From Quillaja saponaria (Eukaryota; Streptophyta; Magnoliopsida; Fabales; Quillajaceae): a DNA stretch of 64,000 nucleotides. Positions 24,420-36,500 of the stretch are shown in pieces. The position numbers were made by a program, and so were the translations under genes. Every line of letters begins with the position of its first letter. The first letter of the stretch is position 1. The notes beneath the pieces are model-generated. The model was not told the DNA's origin and searched no databases. It worked only from the letters and a program-made list of their open reading frames with translations. The stretch is taken from positions 1,674,001 to 1,738,000 of the forward strand of contig CM055612.1 of NCBI GenBank assembly GCA_029379385.1, read 5' to 3'.

Positions 24420-25811
24420 TCCAGCTGAATTTAACCCTGAAATCAGAAATTTAGCACAATAAAAACCCAGTAATATTTTTCATCAATTGAAAGAAAAAGC
24501 CGTTTCAGAAATGGAAAACTGAACCCAATGCTGGAGTTGGAGCATGAGCAGTTGGCGAAATTAGTGCGATACTACCAAAGACTGACAGTAGAAGACAAGT
24601 TATTTACACCATCTTTCTTCGAGACTTTATGTCTCTTAAAAAGACGAGCGATTCCCCTGGCCGATGCCACGATATTCCCATTTCTTCTTTTGCTAGAATT
24701 GTTGGCAAGTTTTTTTATGTTGGAAGTTCTACATTAGTGTTGGCATTTGTATCATATGTAGCGCTAATGTTATGAATGACTTGGATGTTTCATTTTTATT
24801 TTCTCTCTCAAAATATAAATAAAATCAGTTTAACCGATAAGACACTCTATCAAAAATAATAATATTTAAATTTAAGTAATCCCAATAATTTTTTAGATTT
24901 GAACATAAATTTATTAATTGGATTTCATTTTCAATAAAACTAGATTCAAGAAATAAATAGTTTATTAAACTTGGTAAAATGTTGAATTAGTTGCCGATTA
25001 CATCTAAGTTTACTTCTTGCAGTAGTTTGGATGTGATAGTATACAGTGGAGTCAGAAGCACAGTTTTGGCATGATTTTTCTTCAGAGCTATAATTCACTT
25101 AGCTTTCTTGCAGAGTAGCAGTGAAAAGATTAACCCAGTTTTGTGAAAGAGAATCTCTTATCAAAATCTGCTGAATTTGTTGTAGATCCAACAATATATT
25201 TTTGGGAGGAAAATGGTGAATCATGAATTTAGAATAGGATTCTCTCTGCGCAGGAGAGGATTCAAATCTCCTGCTGCTCTCCTGGGCAGTCGGGAAGAAG
25301 ATTAATATCAGTTTGTAGAATGTAGACTGATTTTTTCTCTAAAATCAGAAAATGTTATCTAGGAAGAAATTTTTTTGTGCAGATTGAGGCAGTAGCATTG
25401 GGGACATTTTTGTGTAGATTGAGGTAGTAGCATTGGGGTCACCTTGCCAAGACTAATTTCATGTTTTCAGTTAGGCCAAACCCACCTAAGGAAAATATTT
25501 TGTGATGGATGGTCAGCAAGTGTGTTGGTGTTAACTGGTAGTAACATTTTACATATCCTTCTATGTGCAAGTTTCTTTAGTAACTGACAGAGAAAAACCA
25601 TGAAGTATTTCCATGTATCCCATTGTTACATCGTAGCCATTCCCTCCCTGTATGATTATATTACGTGATGGTCTCTTTCAAGAGCTGCTGAATGTTTTCA
25701 AACGTGATAAGATTACTGAGTAAACACAATCTATTCTGCCATCTTTAAGAGCTGTTTTCCATGAGAATTATTATCTGCAAATATTACTTTATAATTGACA
25801 ATTTTTATTTT
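24420..25811. other. Intergenic region upstream of the REM gene
   Basis: Holds the REM promoter and leader on the minus strand and a 35-base direct repeat at 25376-25438. A 69-codon plus-strand frame at 24528-24737 (MLELEHEQLAKLVRYYQRL) has no family resemblance that I can name and lies opposite the REM upstream region. Confidence 0.4.
25376..25438. repeat. Direct repeat, about 2 x 35 bp
   Basis: TGTG(C/T)AGATTGAGG and AGTAGCATTGGGG occur twice with a 35-base period (25376-25410 and 25411-25438), with two visible substitutions in the shared part. Confidence 0.85.
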
Positions 25812-26140
25812 GACAAAGAAACGGACTATTACACAGATTGCTATAAACTTTAGGTGCAACAGGAAAAGAAGCAATAGATGGACTGGATGCCTGAGAGATT
25901 TCAGAGGAGAACTTTGATCCTGTAGATTTGTACTAGACGATGTCGTTCGGATTGGGAAAGAGGGTGTGTGCAGGATCTCTTCAGGCAATGTTAACAGATT
26001 GCATGACATTTGGCATGTTAATTCAGGAGTCAGTGTATACTGAAAGAAGGAGAAGAAGCAAATGCGAATACAGTGAGCCTCACCACCCACAAGCTACATA
26101 TCCCCTGGGCCCTGGCAGGTTATTCTCAAGCAATGACAAG
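25812..26140 (+). pseudogene. Orphan fragment of ent-kaurene oxidase last exon
   Basis: Degraded copy of CYP701A exon 8, about 6.7 kb left of the KO array. It starts in the intron-exon border (CACAGATTGCTATAAA, as in the array copies) and runs through a broken version of the [16 protein letters not shown] region. The haem loop still reads SFGLGKRVCAGSLQAML with the cysteine present. The tail corresponds to [11 protein letters not shown] but is out of frame. Several small indels and a TAG in the DLYKT region (tactagacg) rule out function. No upstream KO exons are seen in the 1 kb before it, so it arrived as a fragment or lost its 5' part. Confidence 0.88.
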
Positions 26141-26746
26141 TAGAAGATAAATCAGTTTACCCATCTAAATATTCAATTTCTTTTCCTTTTTAGAGCAAAA
26201 TATTATCTTCTTTTTCTGTTTTTCTTTTCCTATCAGCAGCAAACTATGAATTTAACATCAGTACTCAATGATTTCCTGTTTCCTCGACGTCTCTATATGT
26301 AAATTGTAAATTATTTTCTCATTATATCTATATAAAGAATGACGGTTGATCAAACATTAACTTGTATATATTTTTAGACTGAGCACATGACTTGTCTTTT
26401 ACCTGAGTAACATTTTTAGGCAATTGGTTCCTGTTGAGTGTTGACTAAAAAATCCATCATCTAAAAATAGAGCCACCACAATTAAAACTACCCTTGCTAG
26501 AAGGCAACAGCAAAAAGACCATCTAATTTGGTGGTGCTTGACCATTTTGAACAATTTGCATTCTTGTGTTGTAAGCTAATATTGCTCAGAAATGATTGCA
26601 GAGCCTCTCGTATAGCTTCTAACACATCTGGCTCTCCTCCTCAACATAACATCTTTCTAATCTATATTCTTTTTTTTGACTCTTATAGGCAGCCTTGGGC
26701 CTCTCCAAGGTGGTGGTAATGATGCAAAACCAATTTCTTACACAAA
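26141..26746. other. Upstream region of the LRR-extensin gene
   Basis: No coding feature supported. It should contain the promoter of the gene starting at 26747. The small frame at 26528-26719 looks like chance. Confidence 0.4.
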
Positions 26747-28980
26747 ATGCAAGCCTCTGGCTGCTTCATAGTACTCTCCCTCCTCCTCTTCTCATCATTT
26801 TCTCATGCTCTATCAAGTGCTGAAGAATCAGCTATTGTTCATCGCCAACTCACAACCCTTCGTGAGAATGATGATTTACCTGACAACTTTGAAGATAGTT
26901 TTAAAACAGATTTAAGTTTCGCCAATCCTAGGCTTAAACGTGCTTATATTGCACTCCAAGCCTGGAAAAAAGCAATCTATTCAGACCCATTGAACACCAC
27001 AGACAATTGGGAGGGTGCTGATGTTTGTTCTTACAATGGGGTTTTCTGTGAACAGGCTCTTGATGACCCAAAACTCAAAGTTGTTGCTGGCATTGATCTT
27101 AACCATGCAGACATTGCAGGTCACCTTGTCGTCGAGTTAGGCTTGTTGACTGACATGGCTTTGTTTCATATCAACACAAACAGATTTTGTGGGATCATCC
27201 CAAAGAGCTTCTCAAAACTAACGCTTCTAGACGAGTTTGATATAAGCAACAACCGCTTCGTTGGCCCCTTCCCTGAAATTGTTCTATCACTTCAAAAACT
27301 CAAATACCTTGACATCAGGTACAATAATTTTGAGGGAGAGTTGCCTCCAGAACTCTTTAACAAGAATATTGATGCTCTCTTTTTAAACAACAACCGCTTT
27401 ACATCCACAATTCCACAAAACTTAGGCAATTCTAGAGCCTCAGTTGTGGTGGTAGCCAATAATCGTCTCACTGGCTGCATTCCAAGCAGCATTGGCAATA
27501 TGGTTAACACATTGAACGAGATCATTTTCTTCAACAATAGACTTCTCGGATGTTTGCCCGCTGAGATTGGAATGCTTAGCAATGTCACAGTATTTGACAT
27601 TAGTTCAAATTCATTCAGTGGAATCTTGCCAAAGACATTCAGTGGACTAAGCAAGGTGGAGGAGTTAAGTATTGCCCACAACACACTCACAGGTTTTGTT
27701 CCAAACAGCATCTGTGGCTTGCCAAGCTTGGCGAACTTCACATTCTCTTATAACTTCTTCAATGGAGAGGAAAAAGGATGTGAACCACATTCGAGAAAGA
27801 AAATTGTGTTGGATAATACAAACAATTGCATACCGGATAGGCCAAAACAGAAGCCAGCATCAATATGCCATCCAGTGGTGAGCAAGGCTATAGATTGCAG
27901 TAAGGCAAAGTGTGGCCAACCATCAACACCTTTTCACCCCAATCCCCCAACTGAGAAGCCAACTCCATCAGTTCCTCCACCTAAGACTCCCAAGCCACAA
28001 CCCTCTGAGTCTTCCCCAAAACCTCACCCGCAACCACCCAAGCAAGAGCCTCCAAAACCAAAGCCAACACCCACACCAACACCCACACCACCACAAGAGC
28101 CACTGTCAGCTCCTCCCACACCAAAGCCACAACCTCAAAAACCTAAACCAGTTTCAGCACCTCCACCACCAATGCCCAAATCACCGAAAGAACAACCACC
28201 AAAAGTACAACCACCAAAGTACAACCACCTAAAGAGCAACCTCCAAAAGCACAACCTCAACTACCTTCAGAGGCACCATCAGAACCAAGTCCAAAACCAG
28301 AGCTTCTTCCCAGTCTTCCTCAACCAAAGCCACAACCACCTCAAGAACAACCTGATGAACCAAAACTAACTCCGAAGCCTATTTCCAGACCTCCTCAACC
28401 AAAGCTGCAGCCACCAAAAGAGCAACCTGATGAACCAAAACCAACTCCAGAGCCTATTTCCAGACCTCCTCAACCAAAGCCGCAGCCACCAAAAGAGCAA
28501 CCTGATGAACCACGTCCAAGTCCAGAACCTGTTTCTGCTCCTCCTCAAACAACACAAGGATCACCTGAAAAGGAACCTCATGAGCCAAAGCCCAACCCAG
28601 ACGGACCAGCGCCAGCACCGTATGATCCTAGTAAATTTTCTCCAACAGGAGGATATTTTTCTTCGCCCCCACCACCACCAGCTCCTGTCAATTCTCCACC
28701 ACCGCCGGTCTATTCACCTCCACCACCAGCAGAACCAATACACTCCCCACCACCACCACCAGAACCAGTACACTCCCCACCACCACCACCACCTCTCAAA
28801 TCTCCAGCTCCGGTTTATTCACCTCCACCACCAGTTTTGTCACCCCCACCCCCTTCTCCATCTCTTTCACCACCACTTCCTGTTTCATCTGCAGTCCCTC
28901 CAGTAGAAAATATCATTCTTCCTTCCCACTTTGGCTCTCAATACAGGTCGCCACCTCCACCAATGTTCCCAGGCTACTGA
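26747..28980 (+). CDS. Pollen-type leucine-rich repeat extensin (LRX/PEX) with 1-nt frameshift
   Basis: Cell-wall protein with a leucine-rich repeat region and a hydroxyproline-rich extensin tail; LRX/PEX proteins bind RALF peptides and guard wall integrity, PEX members in pollen tubes. Intronless. Seen: signal peptide (first about 22 residues, CFIVLSLLLFSSFSHA), RLKRAYIALQAWKKAIYSDP and NWEGADVCSYNGVFC, about ten LRRs, a cysteine-rich hinge ending CSKAKC, then Pro-rich sequence. The first frame is open to 28369 but changes character near 28217. There CCACCAAAA-GTACAACC is followed by CCACCAAA-GTACAACC, one A short. Restoring that register gives a coherent tail (three PPKEQPDEP-type units, then SPPPPP/VYSPPPP blocks) ending in Gly-Tyr and TGA at 28978-28980, about 744 residues in all. 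Either a real tail-altering deletion or an A-run sequencing error. Confidence 0.92.
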
Positions 28981-29689
28981 TTAATGCAGAACATTAATCT
29001 ATTTTTCTTACATTTGTTCTCTGTTTCTTTCTAGTTTTGCAATCTCACAACATAGATCCGCTTCTGTTAGTTGGTGAGCGAAATTTTGATAATAGAAAAA
29101 CAAAATTAAAGCAACATTGTATATTTCTATTCATCTGACCAATCTTTCTTGTCTATTTATTATATAATACATTGATAAGTGGAACTTAAACCTACATTGG
29201 TAAACAATCAACAAAATTCCCTTTTTTTCGTTTCTTGAATTTTTAATTTTCTGTTCAATTATACAAGCTAACACTGTCACTATATTGTAGAAAAGATTTA
29301 TGAGAGAAATGTATTTGATTGATGAATAGCCATGTAAATTAAGAAAAGAAGACAACATAGAAAATCCAAAATACAAAATGTTTTGAGCCTTTACCAAATC
29401 ATCATAATTGAAGAATCCAACACCCAATCAGGTCTTTACTCTCTTTCTCTGGTATTTTCCTGCCCATCCCGCCCCCCCCCACCCCCCCCAACAAGTGAAC
29501 CCTAACCAGAATAAACCTGAAATAGAGAAAGGAGAAATAAATAAAAGTGACTGAAAATCAGAGAGAGAGCTGACCTTAAGGTGCTGTAGTCCAACTATAA
29601 TTTTTCATTGAAGCGTTTTTGGGTTCTTTTCTTCTACATTCTAAGCAGAAGATGATCACTTTGTGTAAATTGTATAAAATGAGTTGGAG
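28981..29689. other. 3' flank of the LRR-extensin gene, no gene
   Basis: Contains the 3' untranslated region and a C-rich tract (CCCCCCCCCCACCCCCCCC-like, near 29470-29490). The minus-strand frame 29131-29427 is unsupported. Confidence 0.4.
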
Positions 29690-31437
29690 AATTGGGCTTC
29701 AACTGACGACTGTCAAAAACGGGTGAAAAGTAGGTTCTGTAACTTCTTGGTAAAGATGGTCGGACTTAGTTGAGATTTTTTATGGGGTAGTACATTGAAT
29801 CATAGAAAAGTCCATCTAGTTAAATGGGATGTTGTCACTCTCCCTACTGATAAAGGAGGTTTGGGCATTCGGGATACTTGCTGTTCTAATACTGCTTTGT
29901 TGGGTAAATTAGCTTGCATGTTGCAAATACTCCTGACCGTCTATGGAGTTCGTGTTCTAAAGGCGAAGTACTGTAGGGAGGAGTCCTTACACTAACGGCA
30001 AGAGCTACAGCCTCACCTACTTGGAAAGGTATTGTGCGGGCCTCAATACAATTTGATTCATTCTATCGTTGGAGAGATGGGTGGGAAATTCTATTTCTCT
30101 CTGGGATGATGCCTGGGCGGATATCCAACCTCTACGTTCATTTTTAAATGGGCCGATTCAGCCAGATGAGGATAACCTAAGGGTGGCGGACATTATGCCA
30201 GATGACCATAATTGGAACTTCAACAAAATTGCCACCCTTGTTCCGGAATTGGTTAAAGAAAAGATTTATAGTATTCCCCTTCCTAAGATATCCTGTTTAG
30301 AAGATGCTAAAGTATGGTCTCTTACTTCTAATGGGATTTACTCCTCAAGTTCTGCCTTCAAGGCTATTAAGTGCACGGCAGTCTTTGGTTTCTAGTCATA
30401 TTGCTTGGAGCTCGCTTTGGAAGATTCAAGGGCATCCTCACTTGAAACATTCTTGTGGCAGGTAATGCATAATAAAATACTGACTAATGCCCATAGACTT
30501 CGATGGGGGCTGGCCGATATGGAGGAGTGCTCTCGTTGCCATTACCACAATGAGGACATCATGCACGCTCTCCGTAATTGCCCTAAAGCAAAGGTTATTT
30601 GGCTGTGTCTTCTCCTTCCCCGGATTCTTTTTTCGATGATATGGATCATGAAGTGTGGCTTTCAAACAATCTCTTCTCCCCTTCAAGCTTTCAGGTTGGC
30701 AAAATTCCTTGGGGAGTTATCTTTATGCATGCCGTATGGCTCATTTGGAAGGCCAGAAACAAGGCTCTTTTTGTGGATTATGAAGAAACTCCTGCTGTCC
30801 TTGTATGAAGGACTTTGAACTCTAGCAGAGGAGTCTTACGAAGCCTTATTGGGCTCCCCCTCCTCCCCCTCTAAGCCGGTTACCATGGTTGCTTGGTTGT
30901 TTCCTCCTTCTGGACTATGTCAAGCTGAACACGGATGGGAGTAATTATGGTAATCCTGGTCATTCCTCAGCCTGAGGAGTTATTAAGGATTCTTTGGGTA
31001 CGTAACCTGGCTTTCGGGCATCACAGTTAATATCAGGACATGGAACAATTATGCTAGCTGAACTGGAGGGCTTACAAGAGGGATTGAGTTTTAGCTTGGC
31101 AGAAAAGGTTACCAACGGGTTCTCATTGAAACAGATTCTAGGGAAGCAGTAAGACTAGTCCTCTCCTCTTGTATCTTGCAAGTGTCATTGAGGATTGCCG
31201 CACCTCTTAACGTGACTGGAATTGTGTTGTTTCTCATTGCTACCGGGAAGTGAATATCTGTGCTGACCACATTGGCTCGTTTGGGACATTCCACCTTTGT
31301 TGGGGTCACAATTTGGTATAATCCTCCCCATTTTCTTGGCCCTCTTCTTCTTGCTGATTCTATGGGAGTTTCTTTCTTGCGCCAGTTTTTTATTTTTATT
31401 GTAATTTCCTGTGCACCAAAAAAAAAAAAAAAAAAAA
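29690..31437 (+). mobile_element. LINE (L1-type non-LTR retrotransposon), 5'-truncated, decayed
   Basis: The 3' part of a plant L1-like element in several frames. In order on the plus strand: end of the reverse transcriptase region (DFLWGSTLNHRKVHLVKWD, then LPTDKGGLGI), a zf-RVT zinc-binding block with CSRCH...H...C near 30520-30590, and an RNase H-like segment (VKLNTDGSNYGNPG near 30925, with an in-frame TGA). A 3' tail ends in an A-run at 31418-31437. Stops and frameshifts throughout show it is dead. The 5' end is approximate because truncation occurred inside the reverse transcriptase region, and no target-site duplication was found by eye. Confidence 0.88.
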
Positions 31438-32828
31438 GTGGATGACTTTTACCGAAAGCTTCTTACTTTTCTAATTTATTAACGTTTCTGTAATTTCTTC
31501 CTTTCATTATGTATAATTATACTAATCTCCTCGCTATTTTTAAAATTTCTACATACTTCTTTTAAAAAAAAAGTTTATTTTATCCACGGTCCACATATAA
31601 ACTATTCATTATCCATAAATAGAATTAAAATCAATAATAATAATTAATATTAATGACATATTTTGTTTTCTTATTTATTGAAAAAATAAAAATTAATTAT
31701 ATTACATCAAATATTAATTATTAAAAAAAATAATTAAAACTTAACCTAAACTAAAAAATATATAAATATCAAAAATATTAAAAAAAATATAAATATCAAA
31801 ATATTTTTAGTGTTCTTTTTATATATGATTTTAATTTTATTATATTAATTCAGTGATCACATAGAACTATTCTACTTAAAATAATATATAAATTATAATT
31901 ATAATTTAACTGTAAAATAAAAAATTAAATAAAAAATAATACTTCAATTTTAAAAAAAAAATATTTTCAACAAATTATTATAATTTTAAAATGTTGTTTT
32001 AATTATTTATATTTTATCTTAAGTTGAATAATGGTATGGTATTAATAAATTAGTTTAGTAATACTAAAATTATTATAATTTTATTAATTTTAATAAGATA
32101 ATAAGAGTAATTTGGATATTTTAATTCTTTGTTTAAAATTTAGATTAAACTCTAGTATTTTTTTTAAAAGAAAATTATGGGAAACGGTGAAAGTTTTAGA
32201 AATTAGGGAGATGTTGATCTAATATCAGCCAAATACACTGGGGTTTGGTGTAATTATTGAAAAAAAGAAAAGAACTTTGATGCAGTTGATTAATTGGGTA
32301 TGCTGTACTTTTTCTTCTAATAATTTGCTGGGAAACAAACAATACCAGACTGAAGAAGAGATTTGGGAAGAAGATAGGAACAGGACTGACCCTGTATTGT
32401 CCTTTCCCATTTTGAAATACCATGCTTCATCCCATCTGAGAAACAACCAGGAATCTTAAGCGATAAAGAAGCCCATAGACAAAGACAACATTGCAAATTC
32501 GTCTCTGTCAGAAACTCGTGCATTAATTCAGAAATGGGATCTCTTTTTTAAGTTGACCATGTATTATCAATGCCAAATTCCAAACACCAAATACCAAACG
32601 CCAAAAAGGAATCTTTTTTTGGCATAATGCTTAACAACAATCGAAAACGACGGGATCCAAACAATCATCTTATCTCAATAGTGATGGAGCATATTCCATT
32701 TCTCTCCTGCTACTGAGAAACGACAATATGAGCTCTAGTTGTTATTGCGAAAACGACATTAATGATCCTATTAAGCTTCATCATCATATCATAGAAACCC
32801 TGTTCTTCACATTTTTTTGCCAAGTAAA
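31438..32828. other. AT-rich region and upstream sequence of the first KO copy
   Basis: 31440-32190 is extremely AT-rich with no coding signal. 32190-32720 is related to the upstream region of the intact KO gene (59940-60380), with words such as TTTGGTGTAATTATTG, TTTGCTGGGAAACAAACA and CCAAACGCCAAAAAGGAATC in the same order. From about 32745 the sequence instead matches the upstream region of the copies at 43091 and 56276 (CATCATCATATCATAGAAACCCTG). The promoter therefore looks like a junction of two KO types. Confidence 0.65.
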
Positions 32829-35141
32829 ATGGCTATCTCAGTTTATCAGACAAAGACCTTTGCAGCCTCAGTTTCTCTGGGTGGTTTCTCCACCATTAGA
32901 GGACAGAACAGAATTACAGAGAAGAAACATATTACACTACCATCTGTACCATTGGAGAAGAAGCATCTTACCCTACCATCTGTACCCGGTATTAAATTGC
33001 ATGTTCTGTTTTCTACACAAATTCATGATATTGGCTAAAGTTTCAAATTCAAAATAGAAGTACTTAATTTATAAGTGAAATGAGTCTGTTCGTTTTGTGA
33101 CAGAATATATATGAAATGATAAAATTGTTTAACTTGGGGGAAAATGGGTGGTGCAGTGGTTCCGGGGTTACCCGTGTTAGGAAACTTGCTGCAACTAAAG
33201 GAGAAGAAACCCTTAACGACGTTCAAGCAGTGGACTGATATTCATGGGCCAATTTACTCGATCAGACTTGGTGATTCCTCTCAATTCTGCTGATATAGCC
33301 AATGAGGTGAGTATAACTGCCACTGCTCTGCTTTTTCCTGTTCAAGTCCTAGTTTTGCACCTTCAATATAGTAATTTCCCCCCTATAGAAGCAGATATTA
33401 GTATATGTGGAAATGCTGTCCCCACAATAAAATTCCTAACATTATTTATTGTTTGCATCTTGTTCATGTCTTTTATTTTCAATTTTCTTCATGAAATTCA
33501 GGATTATTTGGCATCTAATTATAAATCGAAGACTTGTATGATTGTTGCAGGCAATGGTGACTAGATTTGCTTCCATTTCAACAAGGAAGCTTACGAATGC
33601 ATTGAAGTTTCTCACTATTGATGGATGTATGGTTGCCACAAGTGATTACAGTGAGTTTCACAAAGCTATTAAAAAACATGCCCTAACAAGCCTTTTGGGA
33701 CCAACTGCTCAGGTTGATAAACACAACTATGTTGAGAAATTACATTTGTTGCCAAACTCCTCTGATGCTTATTCTTTTCAATATTCAGAAGCGACATCGT
33801 TGTCACAGAGATGCCATGGTAGATAATCTTTCCAGGAAGTTGCATACACATGTGACTACCTCTCCTAATCAGACTATAAATTTTAGGGAACTATTCCGAT
33901 CGGAACAATTTGGAGTAGCACTGAAGGAGGTGAGTTCCTTTCTCAATGGAACAATATATTATGTAGAATGAAATAGCTACATCTAGTACTTAATTGAATG
34001 AAATTTGCAGGCTCTAGGAAAAGATATTGTCGAACCCATTTATGTGGAAGAGCTAGGGAGTACTTTGTCAAGAGAGGAAATATTCAAAATTCTGGTGATT
34101 GACCCGATGGAGGGTGCAATCGAGGTGGACTGGAGAGATTTCTTCCCTTACCTGAAATGGATTCCAAATAAGAGTTTGGAAATGAAACTCCAGCGGTTGA
34201 CTTTCCGGAGAAATGCAGTGATGAGTGCACTTATGAAGGAGCAGAAGAAGCGAATAGCTTCAGGAGAGGTAATGTTGAGTAATGCAATTTTAAATCTTTT
34301 ATGAAGACTCTGTTGGCTATTGAGAATTTGACTTAATGTTGTGCTTGTGCGGGACAATGGACATATAACAGGAATTGGAATGTTATTTTGACTACTTATT
34401 ATCTGAAGCAAAAGAATTAACTGAAGAACAAATTTCTATGTTGCTGTGGGAGATAATAATTGAGGTACCTGATACTACAGTGGTTGCAGCAGAATGGGCC
34501 ATGTTTGAACTTGCTAAAGACCAAAACCGACAGAATCGACTCTATCAAGAGCCCCAAAATATATGTGGACATGAGAAGATTACAGAGGAAAACTTGCGTC
34601 AGCTGCCATACTTGGGAGCTGTTTTCCATGAGACTCTAAGAAAGCATAGCCCAGTTCCAATAATACCATTTCGATATGTTCATGAAGATACCGAATTAGG
34701 AGGGTTTCATGTTCCTGCTGGGAGCGAGGTTGTTTGATATTCATTTTGATCTTAATGTGTTATTCTTTAGTACTCCAATTAAGCATGATTGCCAATTTTG
34801 ACATGAAATTATTGCACAGATTGCTATAAATTTATATGGGTGTAACATGGACAAGAAGAAGTGGGAAAACCCTCGAGTGGAAGCCTGAGAGGTTTCTTGA
34901 CGACAAGTATGATACTGCGGATTTGTACAAGACGATGGCTTTTGGAGGAGGGAAGAGGGTATGCGCAGGTGCTATTCAGGCAACGTTGTCAGTTTCAGTG
35001 GCAATTGGTAGGTTGATTCAGGAGTTTGACTGGAGCCTGAAAGAAGGAGAGGAAGAAAATGTGGACACTGTGAGCCTCACTACCCACAAGCTACATCCAC
35101 TACATGTACTCCTCAAGCCAAGAGATCAAAATGAAAGATAA
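32829..35141 (+). pseudogene. ent-Kaurene oxidase (CYP701A) pseudogene A, short-anchor type
   Basis: KO oxidises ent-kaurene to ent-kaurenoic acid in gibberellin synthesis. Exon 1 (32829-32988) begins MAISVYQTKTFAAS and lacks the hydrophobic anchor core; the motif EKKH(I/L)TLPSVP is present twice. In exon 2 (from 33158) an 11-base net loss near 33278 gives GDSSQFC-stop (TGA 33291-33293). Exon 3 (33551-33712), exon 4 and exon 5 (from about 34011) are open. Exons 6 and 7 are one continuous exon (about 34375 to the donor near 34728) without the intron seen in the intact gene. Exon 8 has lost two bases near 34873 (NP-EW), then continues to [11 protein letters not shown] with the cysteine kept, and stops at 35141. 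Two frameshifts make it a pseudogene. It forms module 1 with the copy at 36538. Confidence 0.92.
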
Positions 35142-35489
35142 TATTGATTCTTTGATGCAGAGCTGTTTCACTAGTAAATTTATTGATGTTTATAGAGGTT
35201 ATGATCCATATTAATAAATAACAGAGCTCCATGCTGAAGGGATTCTCACTAATAATGCATTTAGAACCTAATAAAAAAAAAAAGAGGGTGTGAAATTGAA
35301 TTCATTTGGAATGAATTATATATGTTTTTTTTAATATTTGTACAGCTTGTTTGAAATCTAAAAAAAATGTTAAGTTCAATTCATTTGAAATGAATATTAC
35401 ATTTTTTATATTTCTAATAAAAATGAATTACTATAAATTTTATATTTCACACACAATTTATTTGAGATTAGTAGGTAGTGGTCACACAT

Positions 35490-35800
35490 CAACTAATAAT
35501 TTTATCTTTATAATATTTTTACTCCTTAAATGATATTTTAACCATTCTTATTTCTCACACATTATATAACAATTTTATCATTATTTTTTTATATATTAAA
35601 TGACATTTTTACCCTTATTATTTTTCATACCTTACATGACAATTTCATTCTTATTATTTTCCACAACATTTTTATCCTTACTATTTCTCTCATCATCTTA
35701 AATAACTTTACCCTTATTATTTTCCACATCTTAAATGACACTCTATCCTTATTATTTGTCACACCTTAAATGATAATTTTTCTTTCTTTTCTTTTTTTTT
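35490..35800. repeat. Degenerate ~35-bp tandem array, copy 1
   Basis: Repeated words of the form TTATTATTT(T/C)(T/C)CACA followed by CTTAAATGACA and an A/T-rich link ending ATCCTTA or ACCCTTA, about every 30-40 bases. Related arrays sit at the same place after the short-anchor KO copies at 43091 and 56276, so the array belongs to the duplicated module. Confidence 0.8.
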
Positions 35801-36493
35801 TTTTTTTTTACATTTTTTATGTAATTGTTAAAATTATAAATTTATTATAATATACTTTGTGTTTCATGACATTCATTGAACATTTTGCATCATAAATATG
35901 TTTGTACATGCTTAGCTACAATTAGGAGCATCAAATTATAGAAGCGTGACTACTAAAAAGTTTTATTAAGCATATGATAGGATATCATTGACATATCTTT
36001 TATTATTATTATTATTTCAATGATAAAATGAATTATTCATATGTTTCAAATAGGATAATTGAATTGAATTTTATAATTATTTATTTCATTAACTTAATTT
36101 TATTTTTATTTAGTTTCAAACACACTATAATATTAAGTTATTATTAAATTTTAAACTTTCTGAACTTAACAAATAATTATCAAGCATGATGGAGAATTTT
36201 TTCTTTTCTTTTCCTTAATAGGTATAATAAATATATTTATTGGTAAATGCTACAACGGAGAAATGTATCATAAACTCATCTAGTTTTTATAATTATAATA
36301 TTATTTTTATATCTTCAGAATCCAAACAATCCTCATATATCAATAGTGATGGTGATGGAGCATTTACCATTTCTCACCAGCTTCTGAGAAACGGAAACTG
36401 AGTTCTGCTTATAATTTAGCCATGAAAACAGTGATCTTAGGTCTCCGTCTGTATCGAAAACAATCACCAGCCAAAGGCAAGCACCATTATTAC

Positions 36494-36500
36494 TATATAA
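36494..36500 (+). promoter_or_regulatory. Probable TATA box of KO copy B
   Basis: TATATAA within ATTACTATATAAACCCTG, 38 bases before the ATG at 36538. The block is identical in the intact copy (60474-60480). Confidence 0.65.

Noticed and set aside
24528..24737. 69-codon ORF starting MLELEHEQLAKLV as a new small gene
   Set aside because: No recognised motif and no supporting exon; lies in the REM upstream region. Left unannotated.
25731..26090. Minus-strand 119-codon ORF
   Set aside because: Opposite strand of the KO exon 8 fragment.
28366..28557. Minus-strand tryptophan/arginine-rich ORF and other frames over the extensin tail
   Set aside because: Shadow translations of proline-codon repeats of the LRX gene.
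29131..29427. Minus-strand 98-codon ORF
   Set aside because: AT-rich 3' flank of the LRX gene, no motif.
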